Shown piece by piece: positions 18,446 through 27,473 of a stretch of DNA of 64,000 nt. The stretch spans positions 62,001 through 126,000 of the forward strand of contig JAHDEG010000006.1 of NCBI GenBank assembly GCA_020628935.1, in the 5' to 3' direction. The translations under genes and the position numbers were made by a program. Every line of letters starts with the position of its first letter. Within the stretch, counting starts at the first letter, position 1. This DNA comes from Flavobacteriales bacterium. Lineage in GTDB: Bacteria; Bacteroidota; Bacteroidia; Flavobacteriales_G; JALEGO01. The notes below the pieces were generated by a model that searched no databases, was not told the origin of the DNA, and saw only the letters and a program-made list of their open reading frames with translations.

Positions 18446-18518
18446 TGGTGCGGGAGGGAATCGAACCCCCGACACAAGGATTTTCAGTCCTTTGCTCTAC
18501 CGACTGAGCTACCGCACC
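18446..18518 (-). tRNA. tRNA-Phe (GAA)
   Basis: A 73-base cloverleaf can be drawn. The acceptor stem is GGTGCGG with CCGCACC, the D-arm contains GCTC/GAGC, and the anticodon stem GGACT/AATCC-type pairing encloses the loop with anticodon GAA. The T-loop is TTCGATT and the discriminator is A. CCA is not encoded; the next bases are CAC. A TACATTTG -7 box lies upstream at 18534-18541. Confidence 0.95.
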
Positions 18519-18707
18519 TACAATTAAGGAAAGCAAATGTAATAAAATATTGTACTTATAAAAAATAACCGATAAAAGATTTTTTTAATTTAATTAAATT
18601 TAAAATTATGCACTCCCCTTACAAAACCAGATATCGAAAAACCAAATGTATTTTAGGTTAATAATTCTTTAAAATAAGAATTGTTATTACCTTGTAATAA
18701 GCACAAT

Positions 18708-18741
18708 AGTTAATTGCTCAAATAAGTTAATTGCTCAAATA
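18708..18741 (+). repeat. Perfect 17-bp tandem duplication at a gene start
   Basis: AGTTAATTGCTCAAATA occurs twice without a gap (18708-18724 and 18725-18741). The last base of the second copy is the A of the ATG of the downstream coiled-coil protein gene. Confidence 0.9.
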
Positions 18742-20144
18742 TGTTTAAAAAAAACCTTCTGTACATTCTATCAATTTTTCTTTTAACAACTTCAGCATAC
18801 AGCCAAACCCTGAGAAATACGCTTAGAATTGATGGTCAAATAAAAGAAAATAAAGATAAATTAGAAAATGTTACCGTCACGCTATTATCAGATGGTGAAA
18901 TTTTAAATAAAAAAACTACTAAAGGCTCTGGCAGGTTTACGTATGAAATACCTCTTGAAAACAATTATTTTTTAGTTTTTTCCAAGCCTGGTTACAGAAG
19001 TAAGTATGTAGAAATTATTGCAACAAATATACCAGAAGCTGACGCAAATTATGGGTTCGAGTTTGGAGGATTAGATGTCTCATTATTCAAAAACATCGCT
19101 AGGCTAGACGACAACGTATTAAACAAACCAGTTGCAGAAATAGTATACGATACCAACCTTTATAAATTCACTTTTAATGTAAATTATTTTAAAGAAATAG
19201 AAGAATCTAAAGATTCACTAGAACAGCAAATTGCGTTACTAAGCAAAAACAAAAAAGAACTTGAAGAACTTCAAAAACAGGCACAAATTAATGAAGAGGA
19301 AGAGAAAAAACGATTTGAAAAAGCTCAAAAAGAGGCGCTTGTTAGACTAGAAAAAAAGCAAACCGCTAAAATAAAATTATCAGAACCTATAGAAGAATTA
19401 AAAACTGAAAACACCGATTATTTAGTCATACAAGAAAACATAAAATTAGAAAAAGAACTATTAGAACAGGCGAAAAGAGACTTAATTGCTGAACAAGAAA
19501 TGATCGAACAAGAACTTGAGCTAGAAAGAGAAGAAAGGCAGCGACAAATTGAACAAGAAGCCGAATTAAAAAAGCAACAACAACTTGAACAAGAAATAGA
19601 AGAAGAAAAAGCAAGGGTTAAGAAACAAGAATTAGCCAGAGAAAAAGCGAGGCAAGAAGACAGTTTACTTACCGTTAACAATAAAAAGTTAGTAGAACAA
19701 GAAGAACTGAAGGCCGAGGCTTTAGCCTATGAAGAGGAAAGAAGAATTGCTAAAGAGAAGAAAATTGCTGAGCAACTTAAAAAAATTGCTGACGAAGAAG
19801 AAAAACAGCGTAAACTTTATGAAAAAATCCAAAAACAAAAAGAACTTCAGGCTCAACAGTTGATTGAAGCTCAAAGAAAGGAGCTAGTACAACGCGAAAA
19901 AATTCTTAATGAGCAAGAAAAAGATTTAGAGGCTTTACAGCCAGGAAACTCTTCAACAGCAACCAACTCTGAAAAAAGAGTGTTTAGAAAAGGAAACAAA
20001 ACAATAACCCTATACACCATTAACAAAGGGGAGGTAGAAATTGAACTTAAAAAAGTAATTGCCGATTGGGGTGGCCAGTACTATTTTAAAGATAACGTTG
20101 CCATAACTAAAGTAGACTGGGATTTAGAAACAAAAGATTTATAG
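18741..20144 (+). CDS. Exported CarboxypepD_reg-like and coiled-coil protein
   Basis: The 467-residue protein has a signal peptide (to SAYSQ) and a CarboxypepD_reg-like beta domain at about 28-120 (IDGQIKENKDKLENVTVTLLSDG, then FSKPGYRSKYVEI). About 230 residues of glutamate-, lysine- and glutamine-rich long helix follow (about 155-400), with no proline in most of it, which is a strong coiled-coil prediction. A small C-terminal segment (NKTITLYTINKGEVEIELKK) ends it. It resembles cell-envelope filament or linker proteins of Bacteroidota. Function is unknown. A 17-bp duplication abuts its start. Confidence 0.82.
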   Translation: MFKKNLLYILSIFLLTTSAYSQTLRNTLRIDGQIKENKDKLENVTVTLLSDGEILNKKTTKGSGRFTYEIPLENNYFLVFSKPGYRSKYVEIIATNIPEADANYGFEFGGLDVSLFKNIARLDDNVLNKPVAEIVYDTNLYKFTFNVNYFKEIEESKDSLEQQIALLSKNKKELEELQKQAQINEEEEKKRFEKAQKEALVRLEKKQTAKIKLSEPIEELKTENTDYLVIQENIKLEKELLEQAKRDLIAEQEMIEQELELEREERQRQIEQEAELKKQQQLEQEIEEEKARVKKQELAREKARQEDSLLTVNNKKLVEQEELKAEALAYEEERRIAKEKKIAEQLKKIADEEEKQRKLYEKIQKQKELQAQQLIEAQRKELVQREKILNEQEKDLEALQPGNSSTATNSEKRVFRKGNKTITLYTINKGEVEIELKKVIADWGGQYYFKDNVAITKVDWDLETKDL

Positions 20145-20163
20145 AGTAGCAAACTCTCTTTTA
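20143..20163 (+). terminator. Weak hairpin overlapping the stop of the coiled-coil gene
   Basis: AGAGT and ACTCT pair across a 5-base loop, and CTTTT follows. The stem has only five pairs, so this is a weak candidate terminator. Confidence 0.35.
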
Positions 20164-20280
20164 AGTTGATTAACAAAAAATCAAGTCTTACACCTTATTC
20201 ATAAACGTTGATAAAGCAAGACCCTAATTTTATGTGTACTGGCTTAGTATATGAGTTAAGCCTGTTACACTATAAATAAT

Positions 20281-20313
20281 AAAAGGGATTCCAAAACGCT
20301 TTGAAATCCCTTT
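20281..20313 (-). terminator. Intrinsic terminator of tRNA-fMet
   Basis: On the minus strand AAAGGGATTTC pairs with GGAATCCCTTT (one G-U pair), followed by a T and then ATTATT. It lies a few bases after the tRNA. Confidence 0.75.
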
Positions 20314-20318
20314 AGCAG

Positions 20319-20391
<73 letters not shown>

Positions 20392-20488
20392 ATATGCAGC
20401 AAATGTAATAAAACAATTTCAAAAAATAATGATCTTATTGAGTTTATTATCAATTATCTATATTTTAGCTATAAGCCAATGTGAATTA

Positions 20489-21109
20489 TTATTTTCGTTT
20501 TGCAAGAAAGTTCACACGATTAAACCTATCAAGGTATTCACCCCCCTCCTGCCATATGAAACCAGAAACCGCTATTCCAGAAAAACCATATCTTATCGCT
20601 GTTGGTGCTGTTTTATCATCAATACCTCCTAAAGCAATAACTCGCATTGAGGTTGTTTTAAGAGATTTTTCAAGCTTCTCTTTTGTGAACGGACTAGTAT
20701 GACCCTGCTTAGAAATACTATCAAAAACCGGGCTCAAGAACACATAGGTAAATTCATTATTTCTATAACTTAAATCAGACGTTGTATGAACTGAAGTAGT
20801 CATAACTATATTTGGCATTCTTATCCTTAAATACTTTTTCATTAAAAAATAACGCAAACGTTTTGCTTTTAATTTTCTTGTAAAATGAACTCCTAAAAGT
20901 GAGTAATTAAATATCAGCTTATGATGGTTGTGAAGTACTATTTTACCATGGTAAACCTCAGGGATGGACTCTATTAATGCCTTCAGTTTTGATAGTGATG
21001 GATTTTTTTTTCTAATATGTAAAATGTCCAACCCTTGCTTAAAGAGGTTTGTAATTTTTTCTCCTTCGCTTTTCAAATAAGAACTACTGGTAAAAACAAT
21101 TAGTTGCAT
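20489..21109 (-). CDS. ThiE/TenI-like phosphate-binding barrel protein
   Basis: The protein has 206 residues and the thiamine-phosphate synthase fold. DILHIRKKNPS replaces the ThiE start motif (usually LQLR-K), VLHNH follows the second strand, and GVHFTRK stands where ThiE has GVHLGQ-D. The phosphate-site region is YVFLSPVFDSISKQGH, and the last strand has VIALGGID. Because the aspartate after GVH is missing, it may be a TenI-like protein rather than a true ThiE. It follows pcrB with a gap of two bases and is likely part of the same operon. Confidence 0.72.
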   Translation of the reverse strand: MQLIVFTSSSYLKSEGEKITNLFKQGLDILHIRKKNPSLSKLKALIESIPEVYHGKIVLHNHHKLIFNYSLLGVHFTRKLKAKRLRYFLMKKYLRIRMPNIVMTTSVHTTSDLSYRNNEFTYVFLSPVFDSISKQGHTSPFTKEKLEKSLKTTSMRVIALGGIDDKTAPTAIRYGFSGIAVSGFIWQEGGEYLDRFNRVNFLAKRK

Positions 21110-21111
21110 GG

Positions 21112-21834
21112 TTAAATCTCTTGGAGTAATGCGATAAAATTACTGTCTTCTTCGAGAATATTACCTAAAACAATAATATCAGCCCCTGCCTTAAATACTT
21201 TATCACAAGTATCAGCTGATCTAATTCCCCCACCAACAATTAATGGAAGGTTAGTTGTACGCTTCACCACACTAACCATTTCTGTGCTAACATTACTTTT
21301 TGCACCACTACCTGCTTCCAAATATGTTAATTTGTGCCCTAACTGTTGCCCAGCTAATGCTGTAGCAGCAGCAATGTTGTAACTTTCTGATGGTATAGGC
21401 TTGGATTGGGTCATGTATTCAACAGCCGTATCAACACCTCCACTTATTAAAATATAACTTGTGGGTATTGCTTCTAAACTTAGTTCTTTAATCTTTGGAG
21501 CGGCATTAACATGATCTCCAATTAACATCTGTGGGTTTCTACTTGAAATAACAGACAATAACAACAATGCATCTACTTCTTTCGATAAATGACTAGCACT
21601 ACCAGGAAATAAAACCACAGGTAGCTTTGTTCTTGACTTGATATAAAGTACTACTTCATCAATATTTTCAATAAAAATAAAACTACCTCCAATCAAAAAC
21701 AATTTAATAATTGGTGTTGAATTTGCTTTCATGACTAAGTCATCCAAATGCCTTTTATCTTTATCAGGATCTACTAATATCCAAATAGACTTTTCTGAGG
21801 CTTGCTCCTCTATATATTTCAAAATTGAGGCCAC
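21112..21834 (-). CDS. pcrB: Geranylgeranylglyceryl/heptaprenylglyceryl phosphate synthase
   Basis: PcrB-family prenyltransferases join a polyprenyl diphosphate to glycerol-1-phosphate, an ether-lipid reaction best known from archaea and Bacillus. The 240-residue barrel shows WILVDPDKD at 18-26, a GGSFIF and VLFPGSASHLS segment, YLEAGSGA and LIVGGGIRS, and then ADIIVLGN at the end. Bacteroidota carry this family; the product length is not readable. The start is a GTG at 21834, directly after the PPTase stop at 21835. I am sure of the family but not of chain length. Confidence 0.9.
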   Translation of the reverse strand: MASILKYIEEQASEKSIWILVDPDKDKRHLDDLVMKANSTPIIKLFLIGGSFIFIENIDEVVLYIKSRTKLPVVLFPGSASHLSKEVDALLLLSVISSRNPQMLIGDHVNAAPKIKELSLEAIPTSYILISGGVDTAVEYMTQSKPIPSESYNIAAATALAGQQLGHKLTYLEAGSGAKSNVSTEMVSVVKRTTNLPLIVGGGIRSADTCDKVFKAGADIIVLGNILEEDSNFIALLQEI

Positions 21835-22467
21835 TTATTTATCTATTATTTTTGTGAAGGATAATATATACGAACCCATGTTTTTAGACATAACAGTTTG
21901 TGATCTGTGAGTAGATTGCATTTGAAAAACCCAAAAATCATCAGAGGGGCTAATTTTCTTAACTACAATATCCTTTAAGTAAACTTTATCTTGATTTTCT
22001 AAATGTTTAAAAAAAGCCTCTTTTGCGGTCCATAAGTAAACAGTATTAAGATTATATTCTTGCAGTATATCGTTTTCTTTTTCTGACATAAACTTATTAG
22101 CGGTGCCAGAACTAATACTCACGATATGCTCAACATCCACACCAATAGAATGGTCTGCAATTGCTATTGCAACTATGTCTTTACTATGTGAAATAGAAAT
22201 AAACTTGCCGTTATCAAGAACTGGTTTGCCGCCCTGCGTGTGCGTGTACGTTAAGCTTTCCAAAGCTATATCAGTAACACTTTCTAAAATGTACCACACT
22301 GCCGCCTTCTCGTGAATTCTTTTTTTGTGAAATCCACCAAATTCTTTTTTTGCGATTTTATAATACTTTTGATATACCTCAGTATACATTAATTCAGAAA
22401 TGTCACATACCCAAATAGAAGATTGGTCGTTTCTAAAAGTATGCTTTATTCCCTCTATATCCTTCAA
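21835..22467 (-). CDS. 4'-phosphopantetheinyl transferase
   Basis: PPTases attach phosphopantetheine to carrier proteins (acyl or peptidyl carrier proteins). The 210-residue protein has the Sfp-type metal-binding motif GVDVEHI at about 114-120 and WTAKEAFFK at about 147-155, whose glutamate and lysine contribute to the active site. GKFISISHSKD is the usual preceding segment. The start is a TTG at 22467, directly facing the WG-repeat gene 32 bases away. It is first in a minus-strand operon with pcrB and the ThiE-like gene. Confidence 0.9.
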   Translation of the reverse strand: MKDIEGIKHTFRNDQSSIWVCDISELMYTEVYQKYYKIAKKEFGGFHKKRIHEKAAVWYILESVTDIALESLTYTHTQGGKPVLDNGKFISISHSKDIVAIAIADHSIGVDVEHIVSISSGTANKFMSEKENDILQEYNLNTVYLWTAKEAFFKHLENQDKVYLKDIVVKKISPSDDFWVFQMQSTHRSQTVMSKNMGSYILSFTKIIDK

Positions 22468-22499
22468 CTTTAGTACCTTTAGTTTAAAATTTAATTGTG

Positions 22500-23516
22500 A
22501 TGATCAGTATAAAAAAAACATTATTACTCCTGTGTTTAGGATTTTTTTGTAAAACAATACTAGCACAAAATTATTTATTTCCTGTAAAAGTGGGCGATAA
22601 ATATGGTTATATAGATAAACTTGGTAGAACTTTAATTAACCCCAGCTTCGATTATGCATACCCATTTAAAGACGGTCTTGCAAAAGTTAGATTAAACGAT
22701 AAGCTTGGGTTTATTAATTCCACCGGAAAATTGGTTATTGAAGCAATATACACAAGGGCTTATGATTTTAGTGAAGAAGTTGCCGCGGTTAAAAAAAATG
22801 ACCAATGGCTTTATATTAACAAAAATGGAGGTACAGCTTTTAGCCCAGCCTGTGAATACGCTTATCCGTTTAGTGACGGTTTAGGGAGGTTACAGATAAG
22901 TTTTAACAAATTTACTTTCATTAATAAATCAGGGGAAATTCTATTAACTGTAGAAAATGCCGGAGTTTATGATTTCAAGGAAGGGCTTGCCAGGTTCGAA
23001 AGAGAAGGTAAATGGGGTTATATCAACAAGAAAGGCGAAGAAGTAATTCCCCCTAAATATGCTAATTGTTTCGATTTTAGTGAAGGGTTAGCAAATATAA
23101 AAACAAATACAGGTCTAAAGAAATGGGGCTTCATAAACAAAGCCGGTGACGTTGTCATTAAACCAGTTTTTGATAGAGCATATTATTTTAGTGAAGGTTT
23201 GGCGTTAATTCGTGTAGGAGATTTTAAAACGGGTAAGTACGGTTACATAAATAAGAATGGAGATATTTTAATTAAGCCTGTATACGATGGAGGGTTTCAT
23301 TTTAAAGAGGGTTTAGCCAATGTTGGGCTGGCAACTGGTAAGGATTTAAAATGGGGATACATAAACAAAAAAGGAGAAATTAAGATTGCTAGGCAGTTCA
23401 ATTACCCTGCTGATTTTGCTAATGGGCTAGCAAAAGTTAAAATAGGAAATTACCAATCAGGAGTTAATGGATATATAAACAATACTACGGGTGACTTTGT
23501 TTGGAAGGCAAAATAA
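22500..23516 (+). CDS. Exported WG-repeat protein
   Basis: The protein has a signal peptide (to ILAQ) and then about seven WG repeats of 40-50 residues. The units show the pattern W/Y-GYI--KG--VI-P-FDYA--FSEGLA-V, for example YGYIDKLGRTLINPSFDYAY, WGYINKKGEEVIPPKYANCF and YGYINKNGDILIKPVYDGGF. The ATG at 22500 is preceded by a GTG at 22497; the ATG is preferred. The repeats are thought to form a beta fold, probably for protein interaction, but no function is assigned. It lies 27 bases before ahcY, and operon linkage is uncertain. Confidence 0.88.
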   Translation: MISIKKTLLLLCLGFFCKTILAQNYLFPVKVGDKYGYIDKLGRTLINPSFDYAYPFKDGLAKVRLNDKLGFINSTGKLVIEAIYTRAYDFSEEVAAVKKNDQWLYINKNGGTAFSPACEYAYPFSDGLGRLQISFNKFTFINKSGEILLTVENAGVYDFKEGLARFEREGKWGYINKKGEEVIPPKYANCFDFSEGLANIKTNTGLKKWGFINKAGDVVIKPVFDRAYYFSEGLALIRVGDFKTGKYGYINKNGDILIKPVYDGGFHFKEGLANVGLATGKDLKWGYINKKGEIKIARQFNYPADFANGLAKVKIGNYQSGVNGYINNTTGDFVWKAK

Positions 23517-23543
23517 GCGATATTTACATTATAATTAATTAAC

Positions 23544-24860
23544 ATGAGTACACAAACAATGGAAAAAAAGGTAGCTTACAAAGTAAAAGATATTTCTCTT
23601 GCTGAGTGGGGAAGAAAAGAGATTACCTTGGCTGAAGCTGAAATGCCAGGCTTAATGTCTCTGAGAGAAGAGTACAAAAACGAGCAACCATTAAAAGGTG
23701 CTAGAATAGCAGGTTGCTTACATATGACAGTACAAACTGCTGTTTTAATTGAAACATTAACTGCATTAGGTGCCGAGGTAACTTGGTCTTCATGCAATGT
23801 TTTTTCAACACAAGATCAAGCGGCAGCTGCAATAGCTGCAACAGGCGTTCCTGTATACGCATGGAAAGGAATGACTGATGAAGAGTTTGAATGGTGTATA
23901 GAACAAACTATTTTCTTTGAAGATGGTAAGCCACTTAACCTTATACTTGATGACGGTGGCGATCTAACAAACATGGTTTTTGACAAATACCCTGAGTTGG
24001 TAGAAGGAATTAAAGGCCTCTCTGAAGAAACAACAACTGGAGTACACAGACTTTATGAAAGAGAGAAAAATGGCACTTTATTAACCCCTGCAATTAATGT
24101 AAATGATGCTGTTACAAAGTCTAAATTCGATAACAAATATGGATGTAGAGAATCATTAGTTGATGGCATTAGAAGAGCAACTGATATTATGATTGCCGGC
24201 AAGGTAGCTGTTGTTGCTGGATACGGTGATGTAGGTAAGGGTTCTGCTGAGTCATTAAGAGCTGCAGGAGCAAGAGTTATTGTAACTGAAATAGATCCTA
24301 TATGTGCTTTACAGGCCGCTATGGAAGGATTTGAGGTCAAAAAAATGGATAACGTTATTGACAAAGTCGATATTGTAGTTACTACAACTGGTAATAAAGA
24401 TATTATTGTTGGTAAGCATTTCGAAAAAATGAAAGATAAAACTATCGTTTGTAACATTGGCCACTTCGACAATGAAATTGACATGGGATGGTTGAACTCT
24501 AAGTACGGTAGCACTAAAAATACAATTAAACCTCAAGTAGATATGTACACTCTTAAAGGTAAAGATATCATTGTTTTAGCTGAAGGTAGGTTAGTAAATT
24601 TAGGATGCGCAACAGGACATCCATCATTTGTAATGTCTGCATCGTTCACAAACCAAACACTTGCTCAAATTGAACTTTGGAAAAACAGTGATAAATACGA
24701 AAACAAAGTGTATACACTTCCTAAAGAATTAGATGAGAAAGTTGCTAGATTACACTTAAATAAGATTGGCGTAGAATTAGATGAACTATCCTCTGATCAA
24801 GCAAGCTATATTGGAGTAACTGTACAAGGTCCTTACAAGCCGGAGTATTACAGATACTAA
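23544..24860 (+). CDS. ahcY: Adenosylhomocysteinase
   Basis: AhcY hydrolyses S-adenosylhomocysteine to adenosine and homocysteine and so frees methyltransferases from product inhibition. The 438-residue protein is of typical bacterial length. The NAD-binding motif [19 protein letters not shown] lies at about 226-244. [43 protein letters not shown] and the C-terminal YKPEYYRY are family signatures. A strong hairpin terminator follows 20 bases later. Confidence 0.98.
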   Translation: MSTQTMEKKVAYKVKDISLAEWGRKEITLAEAEMPGLMSLREEYKNEQPLKGARIAGCLHMTVQTAVLIETLTALGAEVTWSSCNVFSTQDQAAAAIAATGVPVYAWKGMTDEEFEWCIEQTIFFEDGKPLNLILDDGGDLTNMVFDKYPELVEGIKGLSEETTTGVHRLYEREKNGTLLTPAINVNDAVTKSKFDNKYGCRESLVDGIRRATDIMIAGKVAVVAGYGDVGKGSAESLRAAGARVIVTEIDPICALQAAMEGFEVKKMDNVIDKVDIVVTTTGNKDIIVGKHFEKMKDKTIVCNIGHFDNEIDMGWLNSKYGSTKNTIKPQVDMYTLKGKDIIVLAEGRLVNLGCATGHPSFVMSASFTNQTLAQIELWKNSDKYENKVYTLPKELDEKVARLHLNKIGVELDELSSDQASYIGVTVQGPYKPEYYRY

Positions 24861-24879
24861 AATTATTAAACACATTAAA

Positions 24880-24920
24880 CAAAAGCCTCTCCAAATTAAA
24901 TTTGGAGAGGCTTTTGTTTT
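24880..24920 (+). terminator. Intrinsic terminator after ahcY
   Basis: CAAAAGCCTCTCCAAATT and its complement form a near-perfect stem with a one-base spacer, followed by TTTTT. Confidence 0.9.
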
Positions 24921-24943
24921 TAAACCGTAAATACTGGGGATTA

Positions 24944-24972
24944 TTGACTTAAAGCATAAAATCGTATATTTG
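24944..24972 (+). promoter_or_regulatory. Bacteroidota-type promoter before the gliding-associated gene
   Basis: TTG at 24944-24946 and TATATTTG at 24965-24972 are separated by 18 bases, which fits the Bacteroidota -33/-7 layout. A short leader of about 18 bases runs to the ATG at 24995. Confidence 0.8.
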
Positions 24973-24994
24973 CACTCAATTATAAACTCCAACA

Positions 24995-27226
24995 ATGTTT
25001 AAACAACAATTACAGATACTTGCAATTCTTTTAACCTTTGTTTTTAACACCTCTAATTTATTTAGCAGTCATTTGATGGGCGGTGTACCAACATACCGGT
25101 TTCTTGGGGAAACATCACCAGGAAGTGGTGAGTTCTTATATGAAATAAACTTCAGTATCTATTTAAATTGTGATGCAACATCGTTAGTTGATACTATTCA
25201 AGCTATCGAAGTCAATATCTATCAAAACGGGATAGGAAATTTTAATCCTCTATTTCTTGGGTTAGAACTTCAGCCAATTGATTCAGTACCATATGAAGCT
25301 CAAACAACTAGTGACTGCACGGTAGGGCAAGATGTTTGTATTAATGAAGGAATTTTTAGAGATACCATTATTCTTGATGGATTTTCTCAAAGTGGCACTC
25401 CAGTTGCGGGTTATCACATAATCTATAATAATTGCTGCAGAAATGGAAATATAGATAATATTTCAGACCCTGGTGGTGCTGGCATGGGTTTCTATAGCTA
25501 TATTCCTGGCCCAGCTTTAACACCAAATAGCGCTCCAATTTTCACCAACAGTGTAGCACCATTTTTATGTATACAAGATTCAATTAACTTTTCATTTAAT
25601 GCGTTTGATCCTGATGGGGATTCGTTAGTATATTCTTTATTTACTCCTTTAGAAGAACCAACTAGTACTGGTAGCAATCTAAGTTTACCCATACCAACTG
25701 TAGACTTTTTGCCTGGCTATACTGAAACTAATCCATTCGGAACGGGCAGCCAATTAGAAATCAACTCTGGTACAGGTATAAGTGAAATATTCATACCCAA
25801 CCAAGGAGCTTATGTATTTGGCATAGAAGTGAAAGAATACAGAGATGGGGTTTATATCTCCTCAACTTTTTTAGACATACAAGTAAATACAGTTGTTTGC
25901 CCACCAAATGAGTATCCAGAAGCAGCAAATAATATTGGTGATACTATCATATATGAATTTGAAGTTATTGCAGGTGAAAATATTTGTTTTCCTATGATTT
26001 TCACAGATGCTGACAAGGATAGCTTAGAAATTGTTATTAATGGAGAATTATTTGACTCAGGCCTAACACCTAATCCAGCGATATTATCTGACACTGTATT
26101 AGATTCTGGTTTTGTATCTGTAAATTTCTGTTGGGAGACAATCTGTGAGAATGGTCAAGATTTACCCTATTTTTATTATGTTGATGTCATTGATAACGGC
26201 TGTCCAAATAAATCTACCCCTATAGTTTATAAAGTGAATGTGATTCCTTTTAGGTTGAACCCCTCATTTCCGGGTATATGTGTTGGCGATACCGCAAACC
26301 TACAGGTTGGTTATGCAGAAAGCGTAACCTGGTCACCTGATTACAACATATCTAGCTTAACTGATTTTAACCCGCAGGTCTGGCCTGATTCTTCCTCAAA
26401 CTATGCAGTTACAGGAATTGACTCTAACGGTTGCATTGATTCAGATACGGTATTAGCAGTTGTGTTTCCTTTTCAAGAAACTTATGCAAGCAATGATACC
26501 AGCCTGTGCAAAGGAGATCCTGCCAATGTTTCAGTAGCGGGTGGTGTTTCTTACGTGTGGAGTCCAAGTGATTATTTAGACGGAAATCCAACACTAGACA
26601 CCTATGTTATTAATCCTGACGAAACAGTTAATTATTCCATTACCATAAATGATTCTTACGGTTGTAAACACTTTGATGAAATACTTGTTGAAGTTTTTGA
26701 ACTTCCAGTGGCATCAATTGAGTATGATTTGATATATGCTTGTGACTCAGTTGCTGTAAACTTAAAAAATGAATCTACAAATACTGTAAATCAAAATTGG
26801 TTTATTAACAACGATTTATTCACTGCCCAAAAAGATTTTTCATATGGAATTGATTATGCAGATAGTATTTCTGTTCGCTTGGTTACATTGAACGGGAATA
26901 ATTGTGCCGATAATACATCTGTTTTTATAAAGTCATTAAGTAGAGAAGAATTTTTTGATATTGAAATACCTAATGTAATTACTCCAAATGATGATGGTTT
27001 TAACGATTCTTTTTTACCTATAATAAACAGCGCATTTTTAGAATGCGGTACATTTATAAAAATATATAACAGGTGGGGTAAAGAGATTTTCAGTTCAGAA
27101 GAAACTGGCTCTCTCCACTGGGACGGTAAAGGAAATAATGGAAATGAGCTTGAAATAGGCACCTATTATTATGTACTCCGCTTAGATGAACAAAGATCAC
27201 AAGGCAGCATAACTCTTTTACGCTAA
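24995..27226 (+). CDS. T9SS type B (gliding-associated C-terminal) secreted protein
   Basis: The 743-residue protein has an N-terminal signal peptide (to about residue 24, FNTSNLFSS). A long region follows with an Ig-like/cadherin-like beta character (FNAFDPDGDSLVYSLF, PICGDTANL-type segments), including VLAVV and YSITINDSYGCK motifs near 490-570. The last 80 residues are a gliding-associated type B sorting domain (VITPNDDGFNDSF, IYNRWGKEIFSS, WDGKGNNG, GTYYYVLRL). Type B cargo usually has a PorP/SprF partner; none is adjacent. The likely role is a surface or secreted adhesin, which is inference. Confidence 0.85.
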   Translation: MFKQQLQILAILLTFVFNTSNLFSSHLMGGVPTYRFLGETSPGSGEFLYEINFSIYLNCDATSLVDTIQAIEVNIYQNGIGNFNPLFLGLELQPIDSVPYEAQTTSDCTVGQDVCINEGIFRDTIILDGFSQSGTPVAGYHIIYNNCCRNGNIDNISDPGGAGMGFYSYIPGPALTPNSAPIFTNSVAPFLCIQDSINFSFNAFDPDGDSLVYSLFTPLEEPTSTGSNLSLPIPTVDFLPGYTETNPFGTGSQLEINSGTGISEIFIPNQGAYVFGIEVKEYRDGVYISSTFLDIQVNTVVCPPNEYPEAANNIGDTIIYEFEVIAGENICFPMIFTDADKDSLEIVINGELFDSGLTPNPAILSDTVLDSGFVSVNFCWETICENGQDLPYFYYVDVIDNGCPNKSTPIVYKVNVIPFRLNPSFPGICVGDTANLQVGYAESVTWSPDYNISSLTDFNPQVWPDSSSNYAVTGIDSNGCIDSDTVLAVVFPFQETYASNDTSLCKGDPANVSVAGGVSYVWSPSDYLDGNPTLDTYVINPDETVNYSITINDSYGCKHFDEILVEVFELPVASIEYDLIYACDSVAVNLKNESTNTVNQNWFINNDLFTAQKDFSYGIDYADSISVRLVTLNGNNCADNTSVFIKSLSREEFFDIEIPNVITPNDDGFNDSFLPIINSAFLECGTFIKIYNRWGKEIFSSEETGSLHWDGKGNNGNELEIGTYYYVLRLDEQRSQGSITLLR

Positions 27227-27228
27227 GT

Positions 27229-27255
27229 AAACGATATAACATCTGTCTATCGTTT
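27229..27255 (+). terminator. Hairpin after the type B cargo gene
   Basis: AAACGATA and TATCGTTT pair across an 11-base loop, two bases after the stop codon; TTGTTAAT follows. The U-run is short. Confidence 0.5.
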
Positions 27256-27373
27256 TGTTAATGTATGGAAAATTTTCTAGCAGTTAGTCTCTTCTTCGAT
27301 ATTAACTGTTTTCATTTTTCCTAAACCAATATACTCTCCCTAAAAGTATCGTTTATTTAAAACACATTAAATA

Positions 27374-27440
27374 TGGGTTAGGTTCTATTGCAGGTTGCAG
27401 GCTCCATAACCCAATGTTATTGACAGAACCTTCTTTTTTT
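27374..27440 (+). promoter_or_regulatory. Two overlapping hairpins with a terminal T-run
   Basis: TGGGTTA (27374-27380) pairs with TAACCCA (27407-27413). AGGTTCT (27380-27386) pairs with AGAACCT (27425-27431), followed by TCTTTTTTT. The two stems share sequence at 27380 and cross, so they cannot form fully at the same time. The T-run resembles a terminator, 34 bases before the next start codon. Confidence 0.45.
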
Positions 27441-27473
27441 CGTAAATTCGACTTCCATTTCAAAATAAAGTAA

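Noticed and set aside
19418-19681. Serine/cysteine-rich minus-strand frame in the coiled-coil gene
   Set aside because: It is the mirror of GAA/AAA/CAA-rich codons in the plus-strand coil, so the low-complexity sequence is a by-product.
24053-24514. Long open frame on the minus strand inside ahcY (153 residues)
   Set aside because: It is antisense to a certain core gene and its translation is composition-biased, as expected of a shadow frame.
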